A stretch of 64,000 nucleotides of DNA from Carposina sasakii. Taxonomy: Eukaryota; Arthropoda; Insecta; Lepidoptera; Carposinidae. Under the pieces are notes generated by a model. That model was given only the letters and a program-made list of their open reading frames with translations. It did not search any database and was not told the origin of the DNA. This document shows, piece after piece, positions 1-12,792 of this stretch. The stretch is from the NCBI GenBank assembly GCA_014607495.2, contig CP053161.1:9123115-9187114 (forward strand), in the 5' to 3' direction. A program made the translations under genes and the position numbers. The first letter of the stretch is position 1. Each line of letters begins with the position of its first letter.

Positions 1-889
1 TTATGCGGTCGGTGCTGGGTTTGTGTTACCAGCATTGTAGAATATTGTAGAGTTCTCGCTCTGCTGATCACGACTGAACAATGGTGGATGCCACCCGACC
101 TCTGCAGCGAGCCTTGACCGACTGTCGAGATAAAAAGCTTTTGTGCTGCGCCGACTAGATGCACTTCTGTTTTGTTTATTTCAGCAGCCGTGCGCAGGAG
201 CGATAGATTTTTTGCTTGATTTGATTTACCTCGAAGTTTGGTATATAACTGTTTCGGTTCACACAAAACTTATAAATTTGATGTTTTATCCATTTTAATA
301 ACACTAAATATAGGTTAGCTAAACTTACAACAAAATCATATATTCCTATATGACAAATATATAAATGATAAATAACATGACTATGTCTAAAAATATTACA
401 ACAGATACAAACGGGAAAGACATAGGTACAATGGCGAGCATATTTCTTTGAGAGTTTTCTTCCATGATACCGTAGAGAAATCTATAAATCAGTAGGTACA
501 TTCAAAAATAACTACAAGCTCAATTTGAACCAACAACACTATAGTATTATCATATCTGTGCTGCAACTGTACCATTTTACTCAACAAAACTGCGACACCA
601 AAAACATTGATACTTATCGTACTATCTATTCTGTGCCAATCATTACTTATATTCAATTGACAACATGCACCATAAGCGGCCAGTAATAACACAGTTTGAG
701 CATGCCCAACATAAATTATCGTCGTCTATCGCATCTTTAATACAACAATACATGTAGGACAGCGGGCCGCTTTCATAGCCTATAGCGGTCTTGGCTCCCC
801 ATTTTTGGTTTAGCAAATTTAATGTATCTAGTTATGATAGTGAGAAGATACATAGAGGGGCTGTTAATTTATAAACAATGTTTACTTAT

Positions 890-1336
890 TTAAGTCAAGT
901 GAATGCAGTGGAAATGAGAGCATTGAGAAGTATGTGTGGAGTCACTTTGAAAGATAGGATAAGAAATGAGGTGATCAGAAAGAAGTGTGGTATAAATGAG
1001 GACGTGGTAACGAAGATTGAGAAGGGTACGTTGAGGTGGTTTGGGCGTGTGGAGAGGATGAGTGAAAGTAGACTGACAAAGAAAGTGTACAACGGAAGAG
1101 TGGATGGAAGGGTTGGAAGGGGAAGACCACACCGGACTTTCACCGATCAAATTGGTGAAATTCTAAAGAAAGGTCAGGTCAAGAGTACCCTAAACCGACG
1201 AGCGTGCATGAAAAATATCATGAAAGTAGATGAAGCGAAAGAGTGTGTCAGGATCGTAGCAAATGGAGATCCGTGATCTCTGCCTACCCCTCCGGGAAAG
1301 AGGCGTGATTATTATGTATGTATTATTATGTATGTA
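890..1336 (+). mobile_element. RTE-like non-LTR retrotransposon, 3' end fragment
   Basis: An open frame (about 890-1276) reads AVEMRALRSMCGVTLKDRIR, then IEKGTLRWFGRVERM and GRVGRGRPHRT, the C-terminal end typical of RTE-like reverse transcriptase ORFs in insects. It ends in a tatgtatgta microsatellite tail. The 5' part (endonuclease and most of the reverse transcriptase) is missing, so it is a 5'-truncated dead copy. Confidence 0.8.
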
Positions 1337-1480
1337 TGTATTTACTTATTTTAAGGCGCTTTTAAATCAGATGTTTCTTCCTCTTATTTCCTTTTAACAT
1401 GCGTGTGTGTGGGATATTTAATTTTTTTAACTTGTCGAAAAAAACTTTGCTTAATAAACAAAATGACCTAAATAAACTAT

Positions 1481-1624
1481 TTAAAGGAAGTTTATCGCCG
1501 CACTTAAATTTAAATTTATTTAAATATTAAGAAGTATGATTATTGGTAGAATCAAGGCAAATTTTACTTCCACCCTAGTCATAAGTAAACTTTTTTCATA
1601 ATGCGGCGATGAACTTCCTTTTAA
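1481..1624. mobile_element. MITE with ~23-bp TIRs
   Basis: ttaaaggaagtttatcgccg at 1481-1500 is matched in reverse complement by tgcggcgatgaacttcctt at 1602-1620. The TTAA-like ends suggest a TTAA target. The interior is AT-rich and non-coding. Confidence 0.6.
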
Positions 1625-1625
1625 A

Positions 1626-4600
1626 ACGCTACATCACAACTCTGCTATGTAACTGCTTCATGTTTTTGATTCACCATATTTGGCTTCGCAAATGTAGTTT
1701 ATGATACTGCTTTCGAATTTAAAGATATGATCGCGATTTTTGATGACATTATTTAGCACGTTTTGATTATAGCTGGATATAGCTCAGGATAGAGTCCGAG
1801 AAATTACAGAGCGGTCTTTGCCTGGATTTATATTAATTCAGTTGATCCACTTATAGTATATTTATACAAATAAATAAATATTGACATACTTGTAAATTTT
1901 CATGATGTGTATTTTTTGTTTCAGGTAAAATGTGAACCTAGTTGATTATAAACAAGGTAGTTTTATAAACGAGCTACAGTTACAGCTATTTCAGTTTATC
2001 ATAGCTTGTGATATAATCCAAAAAGTGAAACTATTTAATGTGTGAGTTTACCTATTTAAGTAACTATTAGGTACAATAGCACCGACAGACAATAACACCA
2101 ATAATGTTAGCTTGTTCAAACGGTTTCCAGTCATTTTATTAGCAATTGGTCGTAAGCACGAAATTGACCAAATTGACGGTCATTTTGACCTGTTGACGTA
2201 ACTAACTGCAATTTGGTCATCACAGTGTGTGACCGTGGCAATTGGGGCTATTTATAACTGATATTTAAAATAGTTTTTTGAGTTTTTTTAGATTTCGATA
2301 GATTCTCTATCAGCTATTTATATCTAAGCATAGTAGAAAAGAGGTCATAGGTTTTATGTCTAATATCCGTAATATAAGAACAGATGGAGACGAAATGTAG
2401 AAATAATTTATTCTCATAAATCAATAATTCACATTCACTACTGAATTACGGATTTTCCAAAAAAATAGAGCAAATCCGCTGTACTATTTACGTACGTTAA
2501 AAGTGGATAGTGAATTCCAACTAGTACTGCCAGCTGACTTGGAATGAAAAGTCATTCTGTATTCTAGAAAGTTCCCTAATTGTCAAGAGAAGTGCACGAA
2601 CATTAGCAATGGAAATCTGCGCAGAGGCCAAATCCATGGTCGTGCGCATCAGATGATCAGATGCGCATGTATGTCCATTCAAATAGAAACAATGAAGACC
2701 CTCATTTGTTTAATCTCGAAGGTAATATATCAGATAGAAAAGGGACGTGGAAGTTTCGTTTGGTATTTCAATGCTATGATATTTTTATGGTATCATATCC
2801 TCTTTCACAAAGTACTAAGCATATTTGGAATATGTTATTAATGAAATATTACACTTTAAAGGATAATATGAGTAGCTATGTTAATAAACATTTTCTATCA
2901 ATTAATAACATAGTGTAAGTAATGCTCGTACTCTTACTTGTTGCTTGAGGACAATTTATGTATATAAGAAGAAACCGAGATTTTTGATGAAATTTTTCAT
3001 TATGTCAGATGAAGATTAAACCTGAGATACCTATGAAAAAAACTTCATAGAAACCAAACACGTGATCTAAGTGTTAGGTAATGTACCTATTTAACTCCAA
3101 GGAATCTATCACAAAGGGAACCACGCTTATTTCTATTCACCTTGTGCACATACACCTTGACTAAAGTACACTTAACAATTACAATAGCATTTTATTCATC
3201 CTCGTGACGTTATGTAAATTCAATTAACAGTTAACTAAACGATTCTCCGGTAAGCGAGGAAAGGTGCAAATTCACATCATAAGCGATTCATTCTCACCTT
3301 GCGGTTTTATTGGCGTTCAATATACACTTTTGTTGAACTAGCTGAATTTAGCTGTTTGCTTTTGTTTAAGTTTGTCGGAGTTTGCTCAGATGGACTACCT
3401 ACTTTTATTGGGGGCCAATGTCATTAGTACGTATCTACCTACCTTAATTAAATTTACGAAATTTTATTTAGCCCTGAATGCAGTGCAATCCGTAAATCGG
3501 GATTTATTTTTATACTAAAATGTTTAACCTACAATTTTAGGAAGTTAAATAATCGAAAGTCAATATGTACATACGATACATTAGTAAAATCGAAGTTAAT
3601 TAGTAACCTAACGTTTTCAAAAAATATGCAGGTTTTTTAAAAACCGTTTTAGCAGTAAAAGACGTTAACACTACGCGTCAATAATATATTTAGTACCCAC
3701 CTCTTATTGAATACAATAATTCACAGAAAACCTATTAGCTATTCATAACTACAGCTGAATTGAAAGTCCGAATACCAAGTATAGTAGGTACTAAGAAAGT
3801 CAAAGGTGTCTTCACTATTGAATAACAATATGAATGAAAGTAAGTGCCCGGAAATGGGCAGGGAAACAAACAGACGAACAGGCATACAACCGTCTGTTAG
3901 TTTTGACGAGGTAATTGCTTTTATATAACTTAAGTCAATATCAGACAAAAAGACCAACAAAATTAGTTTGCGAACACAAAATAAAATGAAAACTGCTAGT
4001 TTCCGATATACATAATACATATACCTTTTTTCAACTCTTGTAAAGTAATAAATAAGTAAATAGGAGAGGCCTCTGTTCAGCAAGATAAGGTCTAAGTTCA
4101 GCAGTGGACTTAACAGCTTAATGATGAAGTAAATGGACATAAAGACATCATTATCAGTTATGGCTTGGTTGAAAAACCATATTACCTAAGAACTATATTA
4201 TTATCCCAAGAAGTTACATAGCAAATAGAAGTACAGGAACATTTCTCACACAGAGCAAAAAGAAAATTCCCATCCACCAACCAAAACAAATGAACCACAA
4301 AAAGTATACTACCCAAGGTCCAGGTGATTGAATGCCAGGAATGTCTACAGTGTACAGTCTACTCTACACGAACATATTGTATGTAATATGCATTGCATAT
4401 ACTATGTGGGAAATGCGGAACAGACTTATCTATCGTAGTTCAATTGTGTGACTAACCGTTTCATTTAAGAAACACTTCATTACACAATTATTTGCATCCG
4501 TTACAATGAGAAAAACATGAATTAAGTGGTTCCGTGTAATATAGCCGGTTTACATAATGAGGTCTTAATTGATGTGTGAGATTTTACCATCAAGGTGTTG

Positions 4601-5558
4601 AAGAAATTACTGTACTTGATGGAAATTCGTACTTCGAATTTATCCTTATAAATAACATTTATTAAAACGTTTTCAAAGTATCCTCAACAATAAAGAAAAA
4701 TTTAATAAAAATTATCGCCTATAAAACGTTTTTGAGTTGTTATTGATAATTTAATAACTATAAAAAGTTACATTAACACTTTGCATGCGATGATGCCTTG
4801 CGTGATTTATTAAAATACGACATAGATAAGCATAATTATTTTGCTATAAAGGTAATTTAATTATTAAATGAAACTTATCTGCTACGACACGCGATATTTT
4901 AGTTTTCATACACACTAACATAAATTTTACGTATATACCTACATGTAAATTTAATACCCTGCTTACTTAATTTTAATAATTATGGAATACGAGTAACACT
5001 CCTATTGCAGTGAGATATATATATTTTTGTTATATAATTTTGCCTCTAGCCTGTTCCAGATATCAGAAAGGTGTTATAATTTTATTTTATAATTTAGATT
5101 TATAATTAAATTATTATTTTATGGCTTGAAAGTTAATTGGCTTTGTGTTACTTAACATACCGCTTTGGTAGGCGAGTTATTTTTATTATAGCTCTATGTG
5201 TCTAGGACTTGAAATTTTCATTGCTGTAGTAATAAAATAACGTACCTAATCTGTGAAATTAAAAAATAATAGGTACCAGGCTATTTTTGAGAAGGAAAGA
5301 TGTCGCTTAAAGTAAGTTCTCGTATTTTTCTTTTCTTACATATTTTATTATTTCCTGCGAAGCATGTAGTTATTTTTTATAGCCATATGTATATTTTTAT
5401 GAATAGTGACAACCTGCATCTTGATAAATCTACGTTTCAAGTACCCCATAACACCATAGTAAGTATACCTACACATAATACGAGTACAGAATTATAATTA
5501 TCGAAAAAATCCATCAAATATCTAAGCCATAGCTAATACCTATACAAGCTGGAAGATA
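1626..5558. other. No feature seen
   Basis: AT-rich DNA with short chance open frames only. No coding signature, RNA gene or clear repeat ends recognised. Confidence 0.5.
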
Positions 5559-5559
5559 T

Positions 5560-5700
5560 ATTTTTATTATTATTATGCTTTATTGTACACAGTAAAGTTT
5601 TCACAAATAAAGTTTATGACACAGAAAATGTACAAAGGCGTGCTTATCTCTAAGAGAGATTTCTTCCAGCAAACCAATCGTGAAAGGGAAATAAACATAA
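5560..5700 (-). mobile_element. Probable LINE 3' end, minus strand
   Basis: Read on the minus strand this ends with AATAAAG and then a (TAA/ATA)n tail at 5562-5580, as in many LINE 3' UTRs. No coding part is left. The flank to about 5850 may belong to it. Confidence 0.4.
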
Positions 5701-7012
5701 AAGGTAGGTATGTGTGCACACAAACAGACCAATACACTAAATAATTAAATAAAAGAAAAGAGATAAACCTTACATAAATAAAAATACCTAAATAGACTAC
5801 ATAAACATAAATACCTAAATAAAACAAATAAACATAGTTAAGTAGCATACATACATAAGGATAAAAATAACATCGAATGTAAGTATATTGGTATACAATA
5901 GTAATAAACTAATATTCAGACACTATTAATCAAGAAGATGGGAGAGATAAATAATGGACCTTCAATATTTCTTAAAAATATCAACTGATGGACAGTCTCT
6001 CACAGAGTGGGCAGTATTTTTTATTTTTTGTTCAAACGTTTTCTTAACTAAGTCCAAAGAACCCCAGATTCCCGACGACGAGTCCCGAGTTCGAGACGCT
6101 CTAACTTTTTATCCCAACAGCCAGCAACGCGTGACGTGTTAACAGATTTCTTGAATGGATTTCTCGAAAGTACAAGTGTACCTTCTCATTCAGTATTCTA
6201 AAAGTCACACTTAACAACAAAACTGGTGAGAAAAAATGATTTACGGCTTCAAACTCGTTGAAGGTGTGAATAGAACCGGCTAGACGCTTAAGTTATGTTT
6301 TTATTCCAGTTTTTTAGGCTTATGAGGAGTCAATATATTTAATTTGATAGAAAGTATTATGAGCTGAGTGTCTAGTTGACATTGTGACACATACTTTTTT
6401 GTATACAGTAGCTAAACATTCGTGTATTTTTTGCTCGGCAGCAAAGCAACCCTCTTAATTCCATAGTCGTTGGTCTCGATTATATTGGTTTTTGATGTTT
6501 TTTATATAAATTACTTCAACTACAGCCAAGTATTTTCAAAACCAAAATATGTTGTTATTAGTGATGTATCCATATCGATATTGTTTTGTTTAATTTCCAT
6601 CCTAAAGCTCCTTACGTGGGAAGAGCAAATAAAAAGCTTCTCAGTCTTCACGAGCAAATATTGACTTCCTTTGTATTTACTATTACAACTTAGTGCTAAC
6701 ATTTTAAAACTTTTTGTAAGATCATGTCGTCTCTGTGTTGATTCATAATAATTTACACACCATAGTACCTACCTTCAGATACAGGGGCTACAGGAGACGC
6801 AATGTTTTTCATAAAGTACGCTGAAGCATATTCAAATACACCTCAACTGCGTGTATTTTTTGTTTTTATCTACATGTCTCAAAGTTGTATGAAAAGCAGA
6901 TATCGACTGCGTATTATGTAGTATCTACCTATCATAGTAGTAGACACTAATAACATCAAAATTAAGTATATCTATTCCGTTGTCTCTAAGACGATTATCC
7001 CTACCATAAGAT

Positions 7013-7252
7013 AAAAAATCCAAAAACCCGTCTGCTTAAAAAAGAACCAAATAATGTACATAATCAAAAACTGAAAAGAAAAAAAACAAGCACTTAGATG
7101 TCCGGCGGTCTAGAATTCTATAATATTATTATGGAATGAATACTATTGAAGAACATAAAATATTTTCAAATGATCGTAACATAACAACTGAACAGCCAGG
7201 ATCCATTGAATTATTAGGTTCTTTTTTAAGCAATCGGGTTTTTGGATTTTTT
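7013..7252. mobile_element. MITE with ~35-bp TIRs
   Basis: aaatccaaaaacccg...cttaaaaaagaacc (7013-7048) is inverted at 7217-7252 (ggttcttttttaag...cgggtttttggattt). About 240 bp, non-coding. Confidence 0.7.
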
Positions 7253-7853
7253 TAAAATTTTGTTTTTTACTTTATACTTCTTTGTTATGAGTACCTAGCT
7301 ACTAATAGGTACACTCTAAGAAACATGCTCAATATGCTCGGCAGCAAGAAGTTTTCGTCTTGCTGCTGTCTAAAAATTTATATGTGAGAATGGTTGTTAC
7401 GCAACTTTCAATCGATATATGTAGATCCTAAACGGTTAGTCCAATCAAAAAATATTGAGAGAAACCTGAAAATGATTTTTAAATACCTATTCAACGATAC
7501 CCCACTCGATATAGTTTGTAGACTTAATTTTTTTTTCATTTTCACAAAATGGCATCCAGTAGTCGCTATATTGGATTTTCACTAACGTCATGTCTTTAGT
7601 GACACTCGCCGGACTAAGAGGAATCGATTAACGTATGAATCATAAAAATCGGCCGAAGCGTTTGGTCTGTGTATTGCTTCAAAGGAACATACAAACATAC
7701 ATACATAGGCTGTTAAACACAATACCACTCCTTTGCGTCGCGCAGTCGGGTAAAAAAACTTTAAAAGTAACAGTCCACTTCAGTTAAGTACCGACAAGCA
7801 ACTAATTCGGCTTGACCCCAACAAGACTTGCCGGTTCGGGCGATTATTCCGCA

Positions 7854-7978
7854 ATCGATAGACAATCAATCGATATAAGTAGCCGATTATATCGATAGTG
7901 CGGTCACGGAACCGCGGTGAGATGCATCATTGCGCAAGATGCAGCCGGTGACTGTCGGTGTCGAGTGACGGTCCGCGA
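7854..7978 (+). promoter_or_regulatory. ATCGAT cluster, candidate promoter and non-coding first exon
   Basis: ATCGAT occurs at 7854-7859, 7869-7874 and 7891-7896; the last is a full TATCGATA palindrome (the DREF site in Drosophila). It is followed by a CpG-containing stretch and a good splice donor (gag|gtgaat at about 7979). This could be a promoter and 5' exon of the coiled-coil gene, whose first coding exon has an upstream acceptor. Inference only. Confidence 0.35.
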
Positions 7979-9747
7979 GGTGAATGACAGTAACTACCAG
8001 ATCGTGGTACGGTTGACTTATCTATGTTATTTTATAAACCTTCTATCATTTATCTGTTTACGAATTATAAAAATTCCAATCAATCTAGTCGTCTGGGAGT
8101 TCTGGGACGTGCTTTAAAAACCAGTCGAAGAATGTAGCCCACAGCATTTTTAAAGATTTTTGCAAAATTGTATAGTATTTCTCATGAAAATTAATACGTT
8201 GCAATAGCTGACCCAGAAGACGAGTGACCGCAATTTCCGTTGTATTCGCGATTCCCACTATTACGTACTTTTGGACCGAAATTAAAGCCGTTCACCAATT
8301 AAGCTGACCTATGACACCTTTGTGAGAATTTGATGTTCAGAAATAATGTTATTTTATCAGTCTAGTTATTTTACTAGTCTAGTTTTAGGTCTACCTTACT
8401 GAATTCTAGTGAATCAATCTTACTAGCTGTTGTTTCTCAAGTTCACTTTCACAACAAAAATTTCGAAGAATATTTAGGTAGAGAAATACCTATAAAAGCT
8501 TAAAGTAAAAAGAGTTTCTATACCAGAAAATTAAACTTTGTTTTTCCTTTGAGTATTTACTTCACGAAGACACAAAGAACGATTGGTAATTATTTCAGTG
8601 CATAATCAATCACACATATCGAAGACACATTGACTGTGACCCATGAACTGAATAGGCATTTTCTGGCAACAGTCGTGCGACCAGATCTCAGTCACACGAT
8701 CGCGACCACCATTTTCTTAATTATTTCTATTGTTCAAGAATAGGTTCCTAGTTATTAACACTGGCAGAGTTCACGTGAGATAGATTTACATTACTAATGA
8801 CAGCTTTTATAGTGTATGTTGAAAATTATAGCTCAATAAACTTGCACGTTACGATCCGAGCAACAATGCCTTTTTTTCAAGTAATACTTTCTAAGGAGAG
8901 TAACCAATACGTTTTGTATAGAGAAAAGGAAGAATCAACATACCTTTCTTGTCCAGCTTTATGTATCGTCAGCTTTTATGGCTATCAAAGAAGATGCAAA
9001 AACACTTCAGAAGTAGCAATACAATTTCATATTATATATAATAACAATTTCAACAAATTTAGAAGAAGTAGTGGTCCCGCGCTGTTAGTAAATACTTCCT
9101 GTTAGTGTTTGACTGGACACACTCTTTAGTTTATTTACTAGGTACTTCTAATAATATATCTATCGGAAGACAAACATTTTATTTATTTGTACAACTAAAC
9201 CAGAATCTATGATGTGGTTTCGACAAAAATTGATTATAATAGATACCTATCTTTCTAAGCGACATTTAAACCCATTTTATGGCTGAACTTCAACGATTTA
9301 GGAACATTTACCTACTTTCTTGACTAAACATATAATGAACTGTTTGGTTAGAATTGTTTACAATCTATCGGTTTTGTTCGTTGGCTGATGACAAATATCA
9401 ATTTTGATTTAAAAATTGCAAATTTATAAATCAGACAAAAATTGATAATTATCTATTATAATAGATACCTATCATGGATGTGTTGTATCTATAACCGACT
9501 AAGTCAGCATTTGTTCATTTAAGACCCATAACATGATGGAAATGTTGTCTAACTCTCAAACTAACGACGATCTAAGTCAGCAGTTTTGAATAATTTCATT
9601 TAATACATAATCAAAAATAAGCGTTACACACGGGGCACACGGCCGTTGGTTGGAAATGAAAAAAATATCTATGTTCGAATCGCAATGATAGGCTGTTAGC
9701 CCTACTGAATAGAAACAATGAGCTGTCACTTTTAGTTATTTTAAATA

Positions 9748-9845
9748 GCAGCCGCCCACGACTTCGTCCGCTGAGCGGCCGGGCAGGTTGTTGTATAGAC
9801 TGTAGCCTTCCTTGGTAAAGCTATCTAACACAGAGACAGTAGATT
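9748..9845 (+). repeat. Degenerate 'cgcccgcgacttcgtccgc' repeat, head only
   Basis: gccgcccacgacttcgtccg at about 9752 matches the conserved head of the dispersed repeat seen also at 12.2, 16.3 (minus), 23.7, 40.3 and 56.9 kb. Confidence 0.5.
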
Positions 9846-10434
9846 TTTCTAATTTGTAATTACATTAGCGCGTTCTAAATTTAAAATTATGACAAACAAT
9901 TACAAACAAACTTAAATATATTATATAGTTACTCTTCGATTATTATAGATATAAATAAAGACATTTTTGTATAAATCAATCGGTTCAAATTCTAAAAAAA
10001 AAACTGTCCATCACGATTTCTTGACAAACACACGAAAGAATCACCACCGTCTATAAAGTCGGAGTCACGAGTTACACTGAATAGAAACAAGCGTGAGCAC
10101 CGGTTTCGCACAGTTATTAGCCCCGCTTGACCCCGACACGGAAAGTCATCAGCTGACAGCTATGCGAAATATAACAGCTAATAGTTAGGGAGGAATAATT
10201 TGCAACACAATAAGAAATTATAAACTAATCAAAACTAACCATAAAAAATGCAAATACCTAACAGTTCAAAGTGAAATTATTGATATCGGTTAGAAATTGT
10301 TAATCACATACTATAACGCAAAATCATCGTCGACGTCATCCGAAATTCCATTACATTATTATAAATTCAATGAGAGTATACTTAACTGTCTAGTTCTTAT
10401 GAATGACCAGGCACAGTTAGCCAATTCTCACGCG

Positions 10435-10519
10435 GGGTAACAGCAACGGCAATAAGTAGTAAGTATTCATGTTGGGCTGATTGCTTTTATTTTGGGTGTA
10501 CGAGTACCCCGTGTGAGAA
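10435..10519. repeat. Short inverted-repeat element
   Basis: ttctcacgcggggta (10435-10449) and taccccgtgtgagaa (10505-10519) form a 15-bp inverted pair with one mismatch, 85 bp overall; possibly a very small MITE. Confidence 0.35.
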
Positions 10520-10612
10520 ATAGAATAATAGGTCGATCCAGGCAATATTGCATTGGTTAAGAGAATGTCTTGATAAGGCATACTATTTAACACAATTAAA
10601 TACATATTCAAA

Positions 10613-10805
10613 CAGCTGTGTCCCCAAAATCACGAAGGAGATCCTTACAGGTACGGTTAGCATTGCGAGCAAAACGGGGTCAGTTGATGTTGATGATGTT
10701 AAAGTTGCTTGCTTATCACCTGAGAGAACGCTGCTGATTTCATTAGTCGACTCTTGCGGCATGCACCGAAGGAGATGCAGCTGATGTAGTCTAGTGAAGC
10801 TCCAC
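10613..10805 (-). repeat. Family R copy, minus strand
   Basis: Contains cacgaaggagatcc, then attagtcgactcttgcg, then gaaggagatgcagctgatg and tctagtgaagc, the reverse complement of the dispersed family described at 32252-32643. Confidence 0.7.
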
Positions 10806-11344
10806 TTAAGTACGGGTGAAGTATTAATAAGTCATGCTATAATTAACCTATGAGAATTAAGAGTCGCTGACCGAAAGAGAACGTTGTACTTACTTGTAAC
10901 TTTGCATACCAAGCAGTTTGACAAATAACAATAAGTTGTATGAGCCAGAATTACATACTTATAAAATATAAATGTACGATTGTGCGATGTCCAAACTCCA
11001 AACTTCATTGTCGTTTCTTTATTGTGTATTTATGTACATCCATTGTTTGATGCCATCATCTTGTCGCGCGTCGGCTTTACAACCTGACATTTCACTTTTA
11101 CTGTCCATATTGTTCTGTTAAGCTTTTGAATAGTCATGGTTTGTGTGTATGTTATGTACGTTTACATAATGTAACTTTAAGCTCTCGCTTTAAAATATAG
11201 GAAAAACCCCTTTACTGTAATAGTAGCATACACAACACAAAGACATTATAAATGTAACCATTATTATAAGATACAACTAGATAAGCTAGCAGCTTGTCAC
11301 TCATTTAGGTACATTATTTACGTCTATATATCGAAGTCATATTT

Positions 11345-11594
11345 TAGAACACGCCGTATTACAAAACGGCTGGGCATTTTGAATAGTATGGATTTTAGAG
11401 GGACACAATTTTGCTTCTAGCACTTTGCCTGCTTAATAAATTAGGTTAGGTTATGTTAGAACTGTTTAAATAATAACACACGAGCCGAGCGAGCGACGCG
11501 AGCGTATTGAGGCAGCGACCGCCGAAATGCTAAAAATATATATTTTTTCATATTATTCATAATGCCTAGCTATTTTGTAATACGGCGTGTTGTA
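11345..11594. mobile_element. MITE with ~46-bp TIRs and internal TTAGG-like and cgagcgagc motifs
   Basis: acacgccgtattacaaaacg (about 11349) is inverted at 11549-11594 (ttgtaatacggcgtgttg). Inside are ttaggttaggttatg and cgagccgagcgagcgacgcg, a pair of motifs also found at 13.45 and 61.1 kb. Confidence 0.75.
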
Positions 11595-12211
11595 CAATAC
11601 AAGATGTCTTCGACATCTACACGATATGCCAATTTATGATCCTGAAGTTTTGGCTATCCCATTTCAGGACCACAACCGTACGTAATTGTGTATATGACTG
11701 TATGTACCTACTAAATCATGTATTAAACAGGTCTCACTTCACAAGTTAAGTAATTCTTCTGAAAAAGAAAGTTTACATAAGTAAGAAAGAGCATGTGTAA
11801 AGTGTAACAAAAACCATTTAAAATTATTATACACATTATCGTAAACAATGTCAAAACCCGTTAGCTATGTGAAATAACGTACAGGTGGTACGTTGTGAAT
11901 AACGATCCCAAAACTAGATAATGCAAAATATTGTAAATATAAGCATGTACGAAAACTAAAAACCTATCACGCGGTTACATTCTCATGGTGTGCATGGAAT
12001 CGTTAATCGGTCATTTAGACAAGTTCATTGTATGTTTGCAAGTATTGTCCTGACTTGAATTTTATTAGTTCAAATTTTAATCGCTAAGTAGGCAGTATCC
12101 GTAAGTCTGATCTGTGGATGATATAATGTATCATTTTAAAGCTTTAGGCCATAAAGCAAAACGAAAAATAACATTTGGAATTACAAACTTCATTAGAGAT
12201 TGAAATTATTT

Positions 12212-12792
12212 TAGTGGCCCGCCCTCGCTTCGCTTCGGTACAATCTCTTCTTTATATGTAGGTAAGCGGTTTTCGTTTAAATTTACTCCCGTTGGTCCCC
12301 TTCCCGTGGGAATTTCGGGAAATCCGTAAGCTTCCTTGTCTAATGATCTGTGTTTTCGTAAAAAAATTAAATTCCCGTAACTCCCCTTCCCATAGGAATC
12401 GGGAAATCCGTTCTTATTTCGCAGTCTAATGAACTGCTATCTATGTAAAAAAATGTTAAATCCGTTTTTAGTCCTTCCTCGTTGTCATTTCATATGTATA
12501 GCGGTTCTCGTAAAAATTATGAATTCCCGTTAGTCCCCTTCCCGTGGGAACTTCGGGAAATCCGTTTTTAGTCCTTCCTCGTTGTCCCCATGAACATAAT
12601 GCCCGATTTCAGCAAAAGCGGTTTTCGTAAAAAAATAATTCCCGTTGGTCGCCTTCCCATTTCTGTGTTCATCCACATGTACAAAGGATTTTACGGTGAT
12701 AGAATTTTTTCATCCAGTAGTTTCGGAGCCTATTCATTACAACCAAACAAACAAAGTTTTCCTCTTTATAATATTAGAGTAGATAAATAAAA
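12212..12792 (+). repeat. Dispersed 'tataatattag'-ended repeat with internal reiteration
   Basis: The head is ggcccgccctcgcttcgc and the end is tataatattagagtagat. The unit cccgttggtccccttcccgt / ttcgggaaatccg is reiterated at about 12286, 12374, 12524 and 12638 with spacing of roughly 90-150 bases, so the body of the element has duplicated internally. Confidence 0.65.

Noticed and set aside
3739..4140. 133-codon minus-strand open frame
   Set aside because: Low-complexity hydrophobic translation typical of AT-rich noise, with no motif or splice context.
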